Shown here piece by piece: positions 37,825 to 49,300 of a stretch of DNA of 64,000 bases. The notes beneath the pieces are model-generated. The model was not told the origin of the DNA. It searched no databases and saw nothing but the letters and a program-made list of their open reading frames with translations. This DNA is from Nansenia antarctica (lineage: Eukaryota > Chordata > Actinopteri > Argentiniformes > Microstomatidae): NCBI GenBank assembly GCA_963989245.1, contig OZ022340.1:47768945-47832944 (forward strand), given 5' to 3'. The translations under genes and the position numbers were made by a program. How positions within the stretch are numbered: the stretch's first letter is position 1; every line of letters begins with the position of its first letter.

Positions 37825-39340
37825 CTATTCATAGCTTTCAGTCACGTGGTTTCTTCCCTAGCAACCACCAACCTGACGGGCAAAAAGTATCATAGCAACA
37901 TCAGTCAAACCATCAGTCTCCCTGCTGAAGAAAGTGTGCTATCCTGTCGCCTACAAGGATACAAAGAAAACACCACATTCCCTCAGGTATTCACAGCCAC
38001 TTAGGTACTCACATCGACAGCGATCTAGGGGATGTAAGAGAAAATTATCATATGCAATACTTGACTTGGGCTAGAACAATAGACACATTTAAATTACTAC
38101 AAAGACTTGATTGCACAGTTTCTGCCTTTCTGTGTTCCATAAGATACATTTGAATATATGCAATTACCCTTTTGTATTCCATGCCTGTCGTTGACCCTAG
38201 AAACTCAAAACAATGCTGAGTCACTCTAGAGTGATGGCCCTGCATTGTTCATTCCAGGCCACCACTCCACCATTCCCCCTAAATCTTCATCCCCCATCAC
38301 CTTTCTCGATGTACAATGAGTATATGATGATCCCTCAGTAATGTTACTGTGATAAGAGCTGTGTTCATTGCTGTCATATTAGCTGTGCACTTTGTTGTGG
38401 TAAACATGTAAGCTATTACCATAAATTGCTAAGACACACTGTTTGTGTTGTTTTTAGATGGGGTGTTGAACGTGAAGAAGAGGTTGTTAAGAAATACACC
38501 AAGCTCACGGAGAGCCAACACACCAACCTCACTGTTAACAAAGCAGGGCTATTCATCACCCCCAAATATCCTTGGTTAGGGGCATCACCTGATGGTGTCC
38601 TAACATGTGACTGCCATGACATGGGTGTGGTGGAGGTTAAGGCACCCAGCAGCTTTGATCTGGCAGTGCTGGGGCAGCTGCATCTTGCTGCTTCTCCTCA
38701 TGCTTTTTCATAATTTTGTTGTGCTGCTCGTACCTGTCCATTGCTTTCTCCCTTTTCCTCTTCTTGTTGGGTGATGTGTGCGAGAACACTGATGGAACCC
38801 AGTCAGGAGACAAAGGGTTGTCAGATTTGAAACCTATGATTCAAGGCGATAATAACGTTACGGCATTAGTAGCTAGTGCTAACGTTAGCAACCTTTTGGC
38901 AAGCCACCTAAACAAACCATGCAGAAATGATTAACGTTAGCTATGTACAGATAATGGCTAAATGCTTTGCAATTGTAGCTAATTATATTAACATTACTTT
39001 AGCTAACTTACCTTTGATGAAATGTTCGCTGCACAGACGTGTGTGCTTTGATGGCATCCATTATTTCTGTCCCGCTCCTGGTACACTTCGTTTGATGGCA
39101 TTAATCCACACATTTCTCCTCTCTTTATTTTCCTTTTCACTCGGTATCCTATAAAGACACAACCCAGGCCTATCTCCTCGCCGGTTTGTACACCCGATTG
39201 CACAGCAACTATCTGGCATGATTGTTTTCTAACCAATGCTACTGTGTTTCCTGGTGCTCTGCAACTTCACGGGCAGTGCCTTTTGCCCGTCAGGTGGGCG
39301 TTTCCACTATGCTGTGACGTCACATGAAAGCTATGAATAG
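37825..39340 (+). mobile_element. TIR element carrying a YqaJ-like exon, inserted in old env
   Basis: Ends are inverted copies of CTATTCATAGCTTTCA. A second inverted pair, cctgacgggcaaaa, lies about 45-60 bp inside each end. Env surface sequence lies to its left and env transmembrane sequence to its right. No clear target duplication. A nuclease-like exon is near the middle. ISL2EU or another two-gene superfamily is possible but unproven. Confidence 0.55.
38457..38713 (+). pseudogene. YqaJ-type nuclease/recombinase exon fragment
   Basis: About 85 codons after a GTTTTTAG acceptor: WGVEREEEVVKKY, GLFITPKYPWLGASPDG, then GVVEVKAPSS. The pattern PWLGASPDG ... VEVK is the core of the YqaJ/lambda-exonuclease-like PD-(D/E)XK fold (metal ligands D and E-x-K). 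The rest of the domain and any transposase are missing, so this is a fragment. Confidence 0.65.
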
Positions 39341-39378
39341 AGGACATACAGGGGGCCGCCTCCCCCCAAGAAAGGTCA

Positions 39379-39990
39379 GTGTGGGTAACAAGGGGGGCGA
39401 CGCAAAGCTGGTCCTCTGAAAAGGGCTACGGGTTGTGGAGAGCGCATGACGGAAGAATAGTGGCCCGTTTAGGTCTAATGAATGTTATTGGTGCTGAGGC
39501 ACATGGTCCCACTCATGGGCCGGTGCTGATAATGAGAGATTTGGTAGATGGTGGTGAGGATGTTACAGGAGGTGTGTGCACTATGTTTGGTGACACTTGC
39601 TGCACGGTCATACCCAACAACACCGCTCCTGATGGTTCTGTCACAAGAGCACTGGAGGGTCTGCGTATGCTCCGTGCAGAGGTGTATGCAAACGCTGGAG
39701 TTAGCAATGTTATTGGTGACTGGTTCGACTCTGTTTTTGGTAAATGGAAAAATCTGGCTATGTCTATGCTCACTGCCCTCCTCATCTCTGCCACGGTGTT
39801 GATCCTGTTTGGCTGCTGTATTATCCCTTGCATTAGAGGCCTGGCCCAGCGACTGATTACTACGGCCCTAACCAAGGTTGATGCTGGAACACAGATACAA
39901 TTGCAAATGCTTATTGCTGAACAGCAGCAGTTACTGTTAGAGGGTGAGGAGATCATGGATCATGATGTAGGAGTTGAAGATATGTTGTGA
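39379..39990 (+). pseudogene. env: Old retroviral env, transmembrane-subunit piece
   Basis: 203 open codons: VCTMFGDTCC (CX6CC), NNTAPDG, then ALEGLRMLRAEV, a WFDSVFGKWKNLAMSML stretch, a membrane anchor (LLISATVLILFGCC) and a cytoplasmic tail. The fusion peptide and most of the surface subunit are missing. It is the C-terminal part of a gamma-type Env of the kind common in fish genomes. Confidence 0.75.
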
Positions 39991-40116
39991 TTATGGAGGT
40001 TTGTGAAGGAATGGTGTAAATAAAGGCATTTGCGGTCTGTCTTAGACCCATCTCACCAAGTCCGGCTACAAGTTCTCTGTGATGGTCATAATTTTGTTTA
40101 TGACCAAGGGGGGATT

Positions 40117-41107
40117 TGTTGGGGATTTGTATTAAAATAACTAGAAGTGATTGCTTATTTTTGCCTATGTGCTAACAACCATTTTGTACCTGCTGTTATG
40201 ATATTATTTTTTCCTATACTGATTTTATACTATCATAACTAATGATTAATGATAAGTCTATTCTTCTATACTGTATTTTAACTTGTTAATCGAATCCCAA
40301 GTCATGGGACTCTGTGGGCCTGGCAACAGTGATGTTTACACAAGCGATCCTGATAAGGACATAGGGCCTACTGACCTAGTCAGGAGGGAATGTGTTTGAA
40401 GATCAATTAACTGGCCAATTAGTGCTTTAGAACGCACATAGAATACACCCAAAATAACTGTATCAAAATGTCTGTACATCCAAAAAACATAACTGTGTGC
40501 ATATGCTTACTGGTTTCTTAAAAAACATAACAGAATGTGTGTGTGTCTAACGTCGCGCAAGACTAGGCTGCTCACATAGGTGGATACCGTTGCCGACAGT
40601 GTCCGAACACTCTCACCATGACAAACGACCGGGGGGTCAGAAGAAGAAGATAACACACAGCACACTCGCACGGACACTGAAAGAAGTCGAAGGCCACATA
40701 CCGATATAGAACAGACGCTTACCATAAAATCTACCAGATAGAAGGACAGCCCATCCCTAAATGTTAAGGAAAATGTATAAAGACTGTGCACCAAGGCGAA
40801 ACGGGGCTCTTGTCTGGTGAAGCTTCTGCAGTTAACCTATTGACGACTAGCTGATACTGGCCTGCGGAGGTGAAGCTAGATAAGACCCCTTTCCATGGAA
40901 TGAAATGCTATTGCTTGCTGATGCTATTGCTTGCTGATGTGCTCGAATAAATATTCTCTTAAAGAACAGTTCAGTAGTGGTGCCGAATATTTGATTGGAT
41001 CATTTTATCTTAGAAGTTATATCAAGGACGTCTCGTTGAGATTAAACGAACTCGCTTGTAAGTAAAGACTCAATTAACTCAATTCTGGAGAAGTTGATCG
41101 CCTTACA
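40117..41107 (+). repeat. 3' LTR of the old retrovirus
   Basis: Preceded by a polypurine tract (AAGGGGGGAT). It starts TGTTGGGG and is taken to end at CCTTACA. TGTATAAAG near 40767 and AATAAA near 40947 fit a promoter and a polyadenylation signal. There is no second copy in the window, so the right border is inferred. Confidence 0.6.
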
Positions 41108-42212
41108 ATAGGTGATTTGAAATCAAGCAATTACTACTATGAGGTTAAAGTAGAGATTCTCAGCTTTTACTTGATGGTATTTGTGTAGCCTACATATTAG
41201 TTTCACCATTCAGTTTTTAAAATTATAAATAGTCCTCCTATTTCAGAGTAGGCCGACCCAAAGGTGATGTGACACAAATGTCCAAATTAAGCAGAATGTG
41301 TCATATTTGTTCTACAATCCATTGCATGCCATAACTGCCTGATGTATGCAACCCATTCACCCCAACAGACACTGCGTATCTTCTCAACATGCTTCCTCGT
41401 TCCAAGGCATTGTATGTCGAAGAACAATGGACTTGCCATGATATCTATGACTATGTCGGAAAGCGCATATTCCGTACATCAGTAGCGAGCTGTGAAGCGT
41501 CACGCCGTGAACACCCTGGTTCCTCCCATCTCATACTCTGGACTTCCGTAAACGTAACGGACGCTTGCACGAGAGTGGTGTCAGCCAATGAAAAAGTTAG
41601 GGAGGATTGATTTCCAATTGGTTGTTGACAATTCCGTTTCTTGCCAACCATTGGAGCTAACTGACATCAATCATGTCTGTGTCTCCCACAGCTGGTCTTT
41701 TTGACCAATCATAGTGTTTGTTTTTGAACTGGAGTGGGCGTCTTTGACGGTTGCTGTTTTTCGCACGAGAAATGCTGGACTGTCAGCACAGTGTTTTAGT
41801 TAGCTAGAGAGGAGGTTAGCTACATCGTCTTCTTATCTAAAAGTGAACCATAAAGAAAGGTAAAACATCTTACTTACCTAATCGTATTGCAGGAATTACT
41901 CGTATCGTACATATGTGTTTTAAACTTGACATTCCACTTTTGAATACAACCACCAGTGAGCGCGGTGTGTCAGACTCTTGCTGCTACCTAGCGAAGGAGC
42001 TAACGTGTTGTCTTCTGACTGATACTTCATGATTGATGATCACTCACGTTTAATGAATCATTCTGCACCTTCCAAATAGACTAGCCAGTTAGCTAACATT
42101 AGTTGAACAGGTCGCTACTGTTAAGTCTAAGCTTCACTGTTTGTATAAACGTAATATCAGCAACTTAACCGAATGTGTCACACTTGTCTTGGTCAGATAG
42201 ACATAAAGCTGG

Positions 42213-42296
<84 letters not shown>

Positions 42297-43386
42297 TTAT
42301 ATAGTAAGTAATTTTCGCATTTTACCGTATTGGGAAACGAGACACAAACAGCCAGGTAGCTTGGTCATATTTGAGCGGAATACAGTCGGACTGACTGGAG
42401 GCAGACCTCTGTGTCTGCAGCTGCTTTTCATGACACTTGGCAGCAACTCTTAATAAAACGACAGAGAACACCGAAGAGTCCAAACAGCAGCTAACTGTAT
42501 GCATTGATGTAATATACCTAATATTAATTTCAGTAAATTCATTTGTTACAACTGTACGTCATCCGAAAACAGCTTATTAGCAATAATATAAGTTCCCCGC
42601 TTCGACATAATTATATCATCAGAGAAATCAGGCGTAGTTGTTTGCATTCTGTATGGGAATGCATTGGGGATGTAATCTATACATATAGGCTATTGTGAAA
42701 GACTTAACTAAAACACACTTGTTGACCGTTTTGGATTTATTTGTATGTCCAAAGGGTGAAACCTGCATTATTAAGTTATGTCTTTGAGGAATTATAATAC
42801 TAAAGCAAATCCAGTGACTAATGTAGGTGTATGATTCATAGTCCAATGTGTTCCTAGGCACGAATAATAGGCACGTAATATTGGGCCATGTGTTCTATTT
42901 TAAATTGTGTCTGGTTGTAAGCTATCGGTATGCTTTTCTAAAGTTGACAGTTTACTACATAGACCTGACATCTAACGTGTTTAATGCTGCTCAGGTAAAA
43001 ACCATGTTATCAACCATCTTATTATGAAAACAACATGTTTCTAAGGCGAGGGTGACGTAAAGCGAAGTCTAGACTACAGCTTTGTGGGCAATGTTTTGGG
43101 TGTAGTAAAACTCCAATAGTCTTATAATTAACAGATTTTACGTTGTTTCCGTATTGTTCTAGTTCTGCGTCGTTTGACCTTCCTTTTAATGTCAATATTC
43201 CTCCCATTGTTTATGACAATTAATTAATAGAGTAAAATTGTGGTGCTGAGATAGTGAACAGTTGAACTGCGCAGAGCCCAGTTCAGTCGAAGCAGGAGTG
43301 AGGGGAAGACAGCCGCGGCAAGACCCAGTTCATGCTTTGAATATGCCCAATTTTATTAATTATTGGTTGCCAAACCCGTCGGACCC
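41108..43386. other. Upstream region of cramp1
   Basis: No supported protein-coding frame. A possible non-coding first exon ends near 41859 at AAAGAAAG followed by GTAAAAC. The 5' UTR of the first coding exon probably starts near 43260-43300. A long CA repeat lies at 42215-42292. Confidence 0.4.
42215..42292. repeat. (CA)n microsatellite
   Basis: About 39 uninterrupted dinucleotide units. Confidence 0.95.
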
Positions 43387-43436
43387 ATGGTAAAGAGAAA
43401 GAAGACATCGTCTGCTGCCGAAGAGCATGAAAATGG
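43387..43436 (+). CDS. cramp1: cramp1 exon 1 (possible alternative N-terminus)
   Basis: ATG then VKRKKTSSAAEEHENG, ending at GG before GTAACC. It joins in frame to the ATG of exon 2, so it adds 17 residues before the start that matches mammalian CRAMP1. Confidence 0.6.
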
Positions 43437-46336
43437 GTAACCTTGTCTCAAAAAGAACCACTTTAAATAGAGGTCGAATGCAGCTGAAGGTTTTACGTTG
43501 TCGATCGTTTCTGCAGGGCGCTAAACTAAGGGCGCTCGTGTTTGAATTTGTGATAAATTAAACTACATCTTCTGTCAATAGAAGTTGAAAATGACCAACA
43601 AAACCAAATCGTTGTATGTAGTGTTATATTATCTTTCACAATAGAAAAGCAAAAATGAATAGATATTTTGTGTGTGTTTCGTTGGGACAGTGAGAGGGGA
43701 TTTGAAACAAACAGCGGCGGCCATGTTGAGTGAAAGACAACGTCGTCTTTATTAAGTTGATTGTGTTCTGTTCTCTTTAAAATAAATACTAATGGGCTTT
43801 TATTATGTTTTGCCAGGATGACAGTTGGGTCGAGGGACGGCATCGGTGTCGATGGAGCGAATAATTCGTGTAGAAAGCGTGAAGGTTGTGACCAGGAGGA
43901 GAGCGGAGATCAGGGGAGTGAGGAACGTAGTACAAAGAGAGACGGAGTGGAAATCCTTAATCCATCGTCTACTGGCAGCTCCACTTCAGCGCCGGTTCTT
44001 CCCACCTCCGTGTCGAACCAGTCCGGACCTTCTCCGATACCACAGCCCCAGTTCCCCCCGGCACCACAAAGCCACGACCAGCATCATTTTCTGAGGTCCA
44101 GTGTCCGACCTCCGAGCAAACGCATCCGGAAGGATTCCGTCGTCCCCACTATCAATGGTCACGGCGGGGCGAAATCGAAAGGTAAGCGTGAAGTGTTTGG
44201 GTCATGCTCGGGTACCTCCGACTCCCTAAACCTGACAGACCAGTGATTGTTGATGCTCTTTTATGGTCAAACTGCACAGTTTGTATTATGTGCACCACTG
44301 ACTCCCGTCTGTTCAAAACGTTGACAGTTTGGGTGTTTGGGCTGTGTGTCCTTTATAGATCACCATCGGCTGCTTGGCATACAAGTGAAATTTAGTCAGG
44401 AACACTCAGTTGCTCCTCGTCAGAGAGAGAGAGGCGTAGGTCAGGAACACTCCAATAAAAAGTCTTGAGGATTGTCAGCTGATATGTTATTGAGTATAGT
44501 TGTTGCCTCAACAATCCCCCCCCTCCCCCGAAAAATATTGTTTAGTGTGTCACTTTAGCGGTGCATTCTGTATGAATTGCACATGCAGGTATAACTTCAT
44601 GTCTGAAACATCTGTAGTAGTCAGGGAATATTATTTGAATGTGTAAAAGTGGAAGCTCCCTCTCCTGTCATCCAATTCAATAATTATTTTCTTATTATGT
44701 GCACATACACAGCAGTTCATTTATTTGTCTGCAGTTGACAAGGAATGACAATAGTTTTGAAAACATAATCTAAAGCAATGAATGGTTTGTTCATGAAGGC
44801 TCCTATGACGACAAACATAATGTCCAGAATGTGACATTCAAGCTTTCTAAAAGCGTCCTAATGGTTGTAAATATGGTGTTTAATCAGGTCCCTTGAAATA
44901 CATATTTCATTTACAAACGCTGTTTTGGTCCCGCAAAAGCCCTTTCTAAAATGGGGTGTCCTACCTGACACTCAGTTTGCAACAAACATGGGCAGGAGAG
45001 GATTTTCTAATTTCTGTGCAATGCAATAGCTAGTGTCTGACACTATGTCCATTTCAGGGGTTTAGGCTATTATTAGGGAGGATGTTGTTGTTTGGAACTT
45101 TGAACAGAGTTACACCACAGTGGCCAGAGGTGGCAGATTTCCAACAAATGTACTCCTTTAACAATGGAGCAATGTGTTCCTTTAGTTTGAAAGCCAGTTA
45201 CAAGCATTTCTAAGTCATAACACAAAAAAGAGTGATGGAAAAACCTGTGAATGAAGCAAGATGTTCATACATGTTTTACTACGACACTCAGGTCGTCTGT
45301 GTTTTACAGCGCTGTGTCCCCTTTGCCCACAGGGAAGGGATTTATCTTGGTGCGATCACCTTCTGTGGCCAAAGAGAAAAATAATTTGAGCACCATTAGG
45401 CTATTATCATACTCACTTTGCATTTAGCCTAACTAAGCATTGATAAGACGCCTTTCCTTAAAACACAAACTTCACCAATAGGCTAAGAGAAAATATTTGT
45501 CACACCCAATATTTCCATCAGTCTTGCTTCTGACAGCTTTCCGTTGATTTCTCAAAATATTATTCCCAAATTCATTAAGCTATTTCCCTACTGCATTGGC
45601 CTACACTTTGCTGCCTATTATGACGTGTTTAATGACGTCACCTCAACTCCTAAACAATCTCTAAGAGGCATCTTTCTCTGTAGTTTCGTAAAGAAAAATT
45701 GGCCCAATCAGTGTCATTTCCTAAATGTCCCACCTGTATGGAAAGACCCAGTTTCATCAAAATTGTCCCAGTGGTGTTGGAGAGAAAGCTTGTGACTTGA
45801 ATGGACAGAGACGCATCATAGTCCCCTCTTTGATTTCATGGGTGGGGGGGACAACAATGTGTTAGTTAACATTACTACTAACAACAATGTGTTAGTTAAC
45901 ATTACTACTAAGCAACAGGAAACCTTGAACTGCATCTTTGACTTTGGAGTGTATCATGCACATTTATTTTTTATTATGATATATCAGTACAACGTTTGCA
46001 GGAAAAGTGCTATACAAATAAAGATTATTATTATTATGATTATTATTATTATTATTACTAAAATACAGCATTATATTTAAAAGGCCCAAATCTGAGGTGT
46101 TGACTTAAGAGAAATTGGCATAATCTGGATGGCTCCTCTGATTATTTGAACTGGCGCCAGGCTCCTTGTTGTTGTTGCATGTCTGTAATGCTGGGCATTA
46201 TGGGTAAACTTGGCTCTCTAAGCCTGTTTGCCTTGTGTTTGGAGCTTCACTACGCAGCAGGCCTAGCCAATGGAACACACTTCCTGTCCTGCCTCCTGCC
46301 TCCCTTTGCCAGCACTGAGCCACTGGAGGGGAGGGT

Positions 46337-46388
<52 letters not shown>

Positions 46389-49300
46389 TGTACCGCACCG
46401 CCCAGGGTATTTTGGACAGCTTTAGTTTACCTGTAGAGGTGAAGCTTCTGTTAATGCCCAGGGTATTTTGGACAGCTTTAGTTTACCTCTAGAGGTGAAG
46501 CTTCTTCTATGTTAATGTCTTCCAAATGGGAAATGAATTAGGAATGACAGTTTTGTAGATGGAAAACCTGTTAGGACATTTATATTTAACATGCCATCTT
46601 TTCTAGGCGATTGCATTGAAATATAGTGGGACAGCATATCTTGAAGAGGACAGGATATTCCAAACACTTGTTATATCCTTGTAATATTGTCGTCATCATG
46701 GTTCCAACACTATAGTGATCAATGCTGTTTTAGTTCTTTTTTGTTGTTGTATCTGTCTATTTTGTTACAATGCAATATGTACTATACAAAAATGGTGGGA
46801 TAGCGAAGTGGAGAGGTAGGATACTTTGGTGTGAAACCCATCGCCTGCTTCTGTTCAGTTTAAGAGGAGGTAATGGCTATGAAGAGAAGACAGAAGAATG
46901 TTTGCTTCTCTCCCCCTCACTCACTTTTACATCAATTCACTTGCCCTTCACCCTGTCACTCACACATACTTATTTACTCCCTAAATCACCCTCTCTCTCG
47001 CTCATATACACACTACGTCACTAGCATACCACACTGCCTACATACTTAGATTAGATTCAACTTTATTGTCATTGCAGAGTACAAGTGTACCAGACAACAA
47101 AATGCAGTTTAGCATAACCAGAATATATATAAAAAAGACATGATAGAGATAGGTACAGTACGGTAGTTAGAGGTATACAGGTATGAGCTACGTACAGTAT
47201 GTGTAACCGCTCACTCTCTCCCGCAGGAGCGGAGAACGGTCCTGCCGGCCAGGTGTCGGCCAGTCAGTCAGGCTCCCTGTCCGGCCCCGCGGGGTCTGGC
47301 GGGGCCTCCAAGGCTGCCCCCAGGGGCCAGGGCCCCGGCCCCGCGGAGAAGGACGAGCCCGGCGGCAACCAGAAGAGAGCCCGGCGCCAGTGGGAGTCGT
47401 GGAGCGCCGAGGACAAGAACAGCTTCTTCGAGGGGCTCTACGAGGTATCAAACACCGCTTTATTCAACAAGTCAGTGCAGGTTTACGTTCTGCCGTCCAA
47501 GGAAGAGTATGGAGAAAGATGAACTACTCAGGGTTTGACAGTAACGCTTGCCCGCTTGCCCGGAGCAAGTAAAACATTTGCCGGGTTTGTTTGCGCGAGC
47601 CCGGCGACGCTGATGGATCCTGGATATGTTTACCTGTGGGCAGGAAGAACAACAGACGGCGCAGGTGCCAGACTAGATGATCGTGAAGTGAAGATATTAT
47701 TAAAGCCTGTCGATCACCCGTCGCATCGCGTACGCTTTAATAATATCTTCACTCCACGATCATCTAGTCTGGTCTGGCGCCTGCTCTGTCTGTTGTTCTT
47801 CCTGCACAAGGTAAAAATATCCGGGATCCAGCATCGTTGTCGGGCTCGCGCAAACAAACCCGGCGAATCTTTTACTTGCTCCGGGCAAGCGTCAAGCGTT
47901 ACTGTTGAACCCTGCTACTCATGTGGTCTATTAAGCCCAATTTATACTTCTGCGTAAAATCGACAGCGTAGCCTACGCCGTAGCTTGCGTAGGTTGACGC
48001 GCACCTCTCCAAAAATTTAACTACGCGGCAATGCCTACGCAACCGTAAGCACTGTGATTGGTCCGCTTGATCGTATTATCTTAGTTTAATGTCATTTCAA
48101 TGCATCATAGAACTTTTATTTACAACAAGACAAAAACAAAAAAATCGCTATTATGCCGCTTTGAGTACACCGTTCCAACGGAGTGCCCTATGGAAGTGTC
48201 TAAATTCGACGCAGAAGTATAAATTGGGCTTTAGTCGTCAACCAGCTGAACGTTGTGTCCTTGTGTCTAAAGTCACGCAATGTAGCGTTCTGTTATGCTA
48301 TGATAATACGCTATGAAAGTTGTAGAGAGTCAACAAAAACTGGAGACACACCATAATAACGATGTAAGAAAATGTTAAAGGGGCTAATAACAATAGATTA
48401 CGTTCATAAAGTACTTTTCACTGAAGTCTTCTCGCTTGGTCTCATTTAAATAGAATTAGATTAAGTCTCTTGTTCTATTTCAAACACAACCGATGTGGAG
48501 CACCCCTCTTGGGTAATGACGACAGCCGTTTTGTGCCAGAACAGAGTATAGCCGAGTTGTCCCTTGTGAATTCACGTTCGCCTCCGCCATAATAACTGGT
48601 GCCCCAATACTGAGGGAGTTAAAAATGACTATGGGGTCAGGGGCTCAAATGGCGCTTTTCCACTACCGGGCCAACTCGAGCCGTGCCGTGCCGGCCCGGT
48701 TTATTATCCTTTCTCCATTGCCAACTGAGCTGGGCCGAAGCGAGCCAAACTGGGCCCTTTTAGCTACCCTTCGTGAGCAGGAACTACAGGAGCGAAATGT
48801 ACTTTTTTGCCAGGCTGCGTGTGACGTGTGACGCTGCACACCGTTGATTGGTCAATGGAAATCGTCATCCCATGTTCATAGATTTCATCGCTAACCGCCA
48901 TTTTTAAATACCACAACAGATTTCGCTCTTGGAAAATGTCACTTACTGTTTCTGTAATAACTTATTAATAAAGATTTGAAAAAATATGATAACCATCGTA
49001 TTATCTTAGTTTAATGTCATTTCAATGCATCATAGATCTTTTATTTACAACAAGCATAACAAAAAAATCGCTATTACGGCGATGTGCTGTGCCTATGCTG
49101 CTCCTCAGTCCAGCGCGCTTCATCATCCCCCTTCTAAAACTGCCATCTCCCCTTTCCATCCCTTATGTCATTTTATCAATGAACATTGTATTACTGTTAT
49201 TTCAACATTTAAGCCTCTTTCACACATAGTTCCCTGTAACTTCAATGGAATCCTAAGCTGTGCCGTCCAGCCATTTTCGCCGTTCACTCATGAGTCAAAT

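Larger units (their letters stand above)
33700..41107 (+). mobile_element. Old, broken endogenous retrovirus with two later insertions
   Basis: Plus-strand remnants appear in viral order: integrase pieces, the pol C-terminus, an env surface piece, an env transmembrane piece, a polypurine tract and a 3' LTR. gag, protease and RT are missing. A LINE splits pol from env, and a TIR element splits env in two. It is clearly older than the intact virus at 13-26 kb and belongs to a different lineage: its Env reads CTMFGDTCC. Confidence 0.78.
44182..47226. other. cramp1 intron 2
   Basis: Contains two direct duplications (about 45854-45912 and 46405-46505), a (TTA)n tract near 46025-46060, a GA tract and a minus-strand LINE 3' tail. 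No other gene seen. Confidence 0.5.

Noticed and set aside
41389..41610. 73-codon plus-strand frame upstream of cramp1
   Set aside because: No domain, no splice context and no start context that stands out; likely chance.
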